Below are positions 14,381 through 16,693 of a DNA stretch of 16,693 bases, piece after piece (positions within the stretch are counted from its first letter, which is position 1; every line of letters starts with the position of its first letter). The stretch is from Mycobacterium sp. (GTDB lineage Bacteria > Actinomycetota > Actinomycetes > Mycobacteriales > Mycobacteriaceae). The DNA is taken from positions 1 to 16,693 of the forward strand of contig JAOPWF010000525.1 in NCBI GenBank assembly GCA_025965815.1. The letters run 5' to 3'. The notes under the pieces were generated by a model, which was not told the DNA's origin, ran no database searches, and saw only the letters and a list, made by a program, of their open reading frames with translations. A program made the position numbers and the translations under genes.

Positions 14381-15114
14381 TGCGGGTGCTGCTGCTCGGC
14401 GGCACCGCGGAGGCGCGCGCGCTGGCCGCGCTGCTGCATCGCGACGTCGACATCATCAGCTCACTGGCGGGCCGGGTGCCCGACCCGGCGCTGCCGGTCG
14501 GCGACGTACGGATCGGCGGCTTCGGCGGCGTCGACGCAATGCGGCGCTGGCTGGTCGATTCCGGAGTGGGCGCGGTCGTCGACGCCACCCACCCGTTCGC
14601 CGCGACCATCACCGCGCACGCCGCCCAGGTGTGCGCCGACCTGGGGTTGCCGCATGTGGTGCTGGCCCGGCCGGCGTGGGACCCCGGTAACGCCATGCTG
14701 GTGAAGTCGGACACCGAGGCCGCTGAAACCATTGCCCGTGAAGGCTTTTCACGGGTGTTCCTGACCACCGGCAGATCCGGTGTCGCGGCGTTCGCCGACA
14801 GCGACGCGTGGTTCCTGATCCGTGCCGTCACCTCGCCGGATTCCGGCACTCTGCCGAGACGACACGAAGTACTGCTCTCCCGTGGCCCGTACCGCTACGA
14901 CGACGAATACGCGCTGCTGCGCGAACACCGCATCGACGCGCTTGTCACCAAGAACAGTGGTGGGCAGATGACACGGCCGAAGCTGGACGCCGCCGCGGCG
15001 CTGGGCGTGGCAGTCGTCATGGTGGACCGCCCGGCGCTTCCCGCCGGCGTGACGACGGTCGGCACCGTCGAACAGGCGGCGTCGTGGGTCAGGTCGGGTA
15101 GCGCCGCGGAGTGA
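14380..15114 (+). CDS. cobK: CobK, precorrin-6A (6x) reductase
   Basis: CobK reduces precorrin-6A to precorrin-6B/6Y with NADPH; this is the ring reduction in aerobic corrin synthesis, and its product is the CobL substrate. The 244-residue protein, the same length as M. tuberculosis CobK, begins MRVLLLGGTAEARALA with the GGTAEA nucleotide-binding motif. It continues with VVDATHPFAATITAHA, FLTTGRSGVAAF, the HEVLLSRGPY segment and ALVTKNSGGQMTRPKLDAAAALGV. The ATG at 14380 shares one base with the cobM stop. The last 26 bases overlap the 3' end of cobIJ on the other strand. Confidence 0.95.
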   Translation: MRVLLLGGTAEARALAALLHRDVDIISSLAGRVPDPALPVGDVRIGGFGGVDAMRRWLVDSGVGAVVDATHPFAATITAHAAQVCADLGLPHVVLARPAWDPGNAMLVKSDTEAAETIAREGFSRVFLTTGRSGVAAFADSDAWFLIRAVTSPDSGTLPRRHEVLLSRGPYRYDDEYALLREHRIDALVTKNSGGQMTRPKLDAAAALGVAVVMVDRPALPAGVTTVGTVEQAASWVRSGSAAE

Positions 15115-16552
15115 AGACCGTGTTGTCGTACCACTGCGTCTGCGACGACCCGACGATCAACAGGCAGCGCATATCGACCTCCGCCGGATCCAGGTCGGCA
15201 AGGCGGACGACGGTGACCTTCTCGCGCGGCCCGGACACGTCGCGGCCGATGACGACCGGTGTCCCGGGATCACGGTGCTCCAACAGCAGATCACGCATGG
15301 CGCCGACCTGCCAGGTGCGGGGCTTCGACGACGGGTTGTAGATCGCCAGCACCAGGTCGGCGGCGGCGGCGGCCTTGAGGCGCCCGGCGATGACGTCCCA
15401 CGGCTTGAGCCGGTCCGACAGTGAGATCACCGCGTAGTCGTGGCCCAGCGGTGCGCCGACCCGGCTGGCCACCGCCTGCGCCGCGGTCATCGCGGGGATC
15501 ACCCGCACCTGGAGCCCGGGCCACTGCTTGGCTTCCTCGAGAACCGCGGTCGCCATGGCGAATACACCCGGGTCACCGGATGACACGACGGCCACGGCGC
15601 GGCCTTGCTCGGCCAAGGTGCAGGCCAGTTGCGCGCGGGCCGGTTCGTCGGTGTTGTCGCTGGGGTGGCGGTATTGACCGTCGCGGCGCGGCACCCGGTC
15701 CAGATAAGGCCCGTAGCCGATCAGGTCGGTCGCCGCGGTCAACTCGCGCTTGCTCTGCGGGGTCATCCAGTTGACGTCGCCCGGGCCCAGCCCGATGACG
15801 GCGACGCTGCCCGCCGTCGTCTCCGGTGGCCGGGTGCCACTGGGGATGAGGACCAGCGAAAAGTACGGTACCCGGGCGTCATCGACGTCGGCGGCGGGCA
15901 ATACCCGCTGCCCGGCGGTGCTGGCCCGCTCCACGTAGTACGCGTCGTCCAGCCGACCGGCGGACGAAAGCGCTTCCCGCACAGCGGGATACGACCGACC
16001 AAGCTTGATGATGACGGCGGCGTCGGCAGCTGCGAGCCGATCGGTCAGTTCACCCTGCGGAAGCGTGCCGGGGACGATGGAGAGCACCTCGTCACCCTGA
16101 ACCAGCGGAGTGCCGGTGGCCGCGGAGGCGGCGCTGACCGATGTCACACCCGGCACGATCACGGCCTCGAACCGCTCGGTGAGCCGGGTGTGCATGTGCA
16201 TGTACGAGCTGTAGAACAGCGGGTCACCCTCGGCGAGCAGCGCGACGTCGCGGCCGGCTTCCAGGTGGGCGGCGATCCGCTCGGCGGCTTCGCGGTAGAA
16301 GTCCTCCATCGCGCCGGCGTAGCCGCCCGGATGGTCGCTCGTCTCGGTGGTGACGGGGTAGACGAGGTGCTCCTCGATCTGCCCGGGCCGCAGGTACGGC
16401 TCGGCGATGCCGCGGGCGATGCTGCGGCCGTGCCGCGCGCTGTGGTAGGCGACGACGTCGGCCTCGCCGATCACCCGGGCCGCCTTGACCGTGACCAGTT
16501 CGGGGTCACCGGGCCCGAGCCCGACGCCCCAGAGCGTTCCCCGGCCGGTCAT
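15089..16552 (-). CDS. cobIJ: CobIJ fusion: precorrin-2 C20- and precorrin-3B C17-methyltransferase
   Basis: This 487-residue protein joins two tetrapyrrole methylases. Residues 1 to about 240 are Cob[28 protein letters not shown] (Gly109-Tyr114) and [20 protein letters not shown]. It adds the C20 methyl to precorrin-2. Residues about 248-487 are Cob[33 protein letters not shown] (326-331), [31 protein letters not shown] and VVIGRDVSG. It adds the C17 methyl and drives ring contraction. The fusion is normal for mycobacteria. The start ATG overlaps the cobH stop (ATGA, 16549-16552), showing coupled translation with cobH. The stop lies inside the end of cobK. Confidence 0.95.
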   Translation of the reverse strand: MTGRGTLWGVGLGPGDPELVTVKAARVIGEADVVAYHSARHGRSIARGIAEPYLRPGQIEEHLVYPVTTETSDHPGGYAGAMEDFYREAAERIAAHLEAGRDVALLAEGDPLFYSSYMHMHTRLTERFEAVIVPGVTSVSAASAATGTPLVQGDEVLSIVPGTLPQGELTDRLAAADAAVIIKLGRSYPAVREALSSAGRLDDAYYVERASTAGQRVLPAADVDDARVPYFSLVLIPSGTRPPETTAGSVAVIGLGPGDVNWMTPQSKRELTAATDLIGYGPYLDRVPRRDGQYRHPSDNTDEPARAQLACTLAEQGRAVAVVSSGDPGVFAMATAVLEEAKQWPGLQVRVIPAMTAAQAVASRVGAPLGHDYAVISLSDRLKPWDVIAGRLKAAAAADLVLAIYNPSSKPRTWQVGAMRDLLLEHRDPGTPVVIGRDVSGPREKVTVVRLADLDPAEVDMRCLLIVGSSQTQWYDNTVFTPRRYPT

Positions 16553-16693
16553 TCGCGCTCGCTGGCGATCGCGTTGACCGCGGCAGCCGCCATTGCGCTG
16601 CCGCCCCGGCGGCCGGTCACGACCAGGTAGGACATGCCGCGTGGCCGGTCGATCAGCTCCTGCTTGGATTGCGCCGAGCCGACGAATCCGACC
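16549..16693 (-). CDS. cobH: CobH, precorrin-8X methylmutase (C-terminal part, runs off the right edge)
   Basis: Only the last 48 codons are in the window: [20 protein letters not shown], then [27 protein letters not shown] and a TGA. VGFVGxxxSKxxL and the [15 protein letters not shown] ending are hallmarks of CobH/CbiC, which moves a methyl group from C11 to C12 to form hydrogenobyrinate. The stop overlaps the cobIJ start by four bases. It is upstream of cobIJ in a minus-strand operon; the 5' end and promoter are outside the window. Confidence 0.92.
   Translation of the reverse strand, partial: VGFVGSAQSKQELIDRPRGMSYLVVTGRRGGSAMAAAAVNAIASERE

Noticed and set aside
15833..15846. GTGCCACTGG, similar to the B12-box core of a cobalamin riboswitch
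   Set aside because: It is inside the cobIJ coding sequence on the opposite strand, with no surrounding riboswitch elements and no downstream gene to control.
15605..16630. 341-residue open frame on the plus strand opposite cobIJ and cobH
   Set aside because: It is a shadow of the real cobIJ frame, has no recognisable motif and crosses the cobIJ/cobH junction.

Overview
The window is a GC-rich, densely packed actinobacterial chromosome segment. Protein sequences and gene order identify it as a mycobacterium, most likely a rapid-growing, non-tuberculous Mycolicibacterium. Proteins such as PafA, PafB, PafC, TatA, TatC, HelY, PepE, the Rv2074-type F420 enzyme and CobL/M/K read as close orthologues of M. 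tuberculosis proteins as I remember them. The blocks that separate some of these genes in M. tuberculosis (blaC-sigC between the cob genes, and a long stretch between pepE and Rv2074) are absent. I see no tRNA or rRNA genes, CRISPR array, insertion sequence, phage gene or origin. No intergenic gap exceeds about 85 bases.

Layout. (1) Bases 1-174, minus strand: the start of a gene for a membrane protein, possibly a CPBP/CAAX-type protease, running off the left edge and divergent from pafA. (2) Bases 256-7760, plus strand: pafA-pafB-pafC-tatA-tatC-helY, that is Pup ligase, the two WYL-domain subunits of the PafBC DNA-damage activator, two Tat translocase subunits and a Ski2-like helicase. (3) Bases 7828-8640: a single-pass membrane protein with a Pro/Gln/Gly/Tyr repeat tail and a DUF4333 domain, convergent with a stand-alone 5'-3' exonuclease/flap endonuclease (FenA type) with one base between them. 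(4) Bases 9628-11211: a VOC-family protein and the M24 dipeptidase PepE, with FenA and VOC starting divergently from a region of about 29 bases. (5) Bases 11237-11668, minus: an F420-dependent FDOR protein of the Rv2074 biliverdin reductase type, divergent from (6) an SDR-cobL-cobM-cobK operon with start/stop overlaps throughout. (7) Bases 15089-16693, minus: cobIJ and the 3' end of cobH. cobIJ converges on cobK and the two coding ends overlap by 26 bases.

Working together. cobH, cobIJ, cobL, cobM and cobK cover much of the aerobic route from precorrin-2 towards hydrogenobyrinate. Two reductase-type genes of uncertain role (the SDR and the FDOR) sit at the head of the cobLMK operon. The left half links protein tagging for the proteasome (PafA), a damage-responsive regulator (PafBC), protein export (TatAC) and nucleic-acid remodelling (HelY) in one transcription direction.

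A recurring regulatory pattern stands out. Several genes have a TANNNT -10 hexamer ending 6 to 8 bases before the start codon, the layout of leaderless mycobacterial transcripts. I used this to decide start codons for pafA, pafB, the VOC gene and the SDR. Most of the window is conserved core genome, and I found no convincing new system. The more interesting points are the promoter architecture, gene overlaps, low-complexity insertions and the tetrapyrrole-themed gene neighbourhood.
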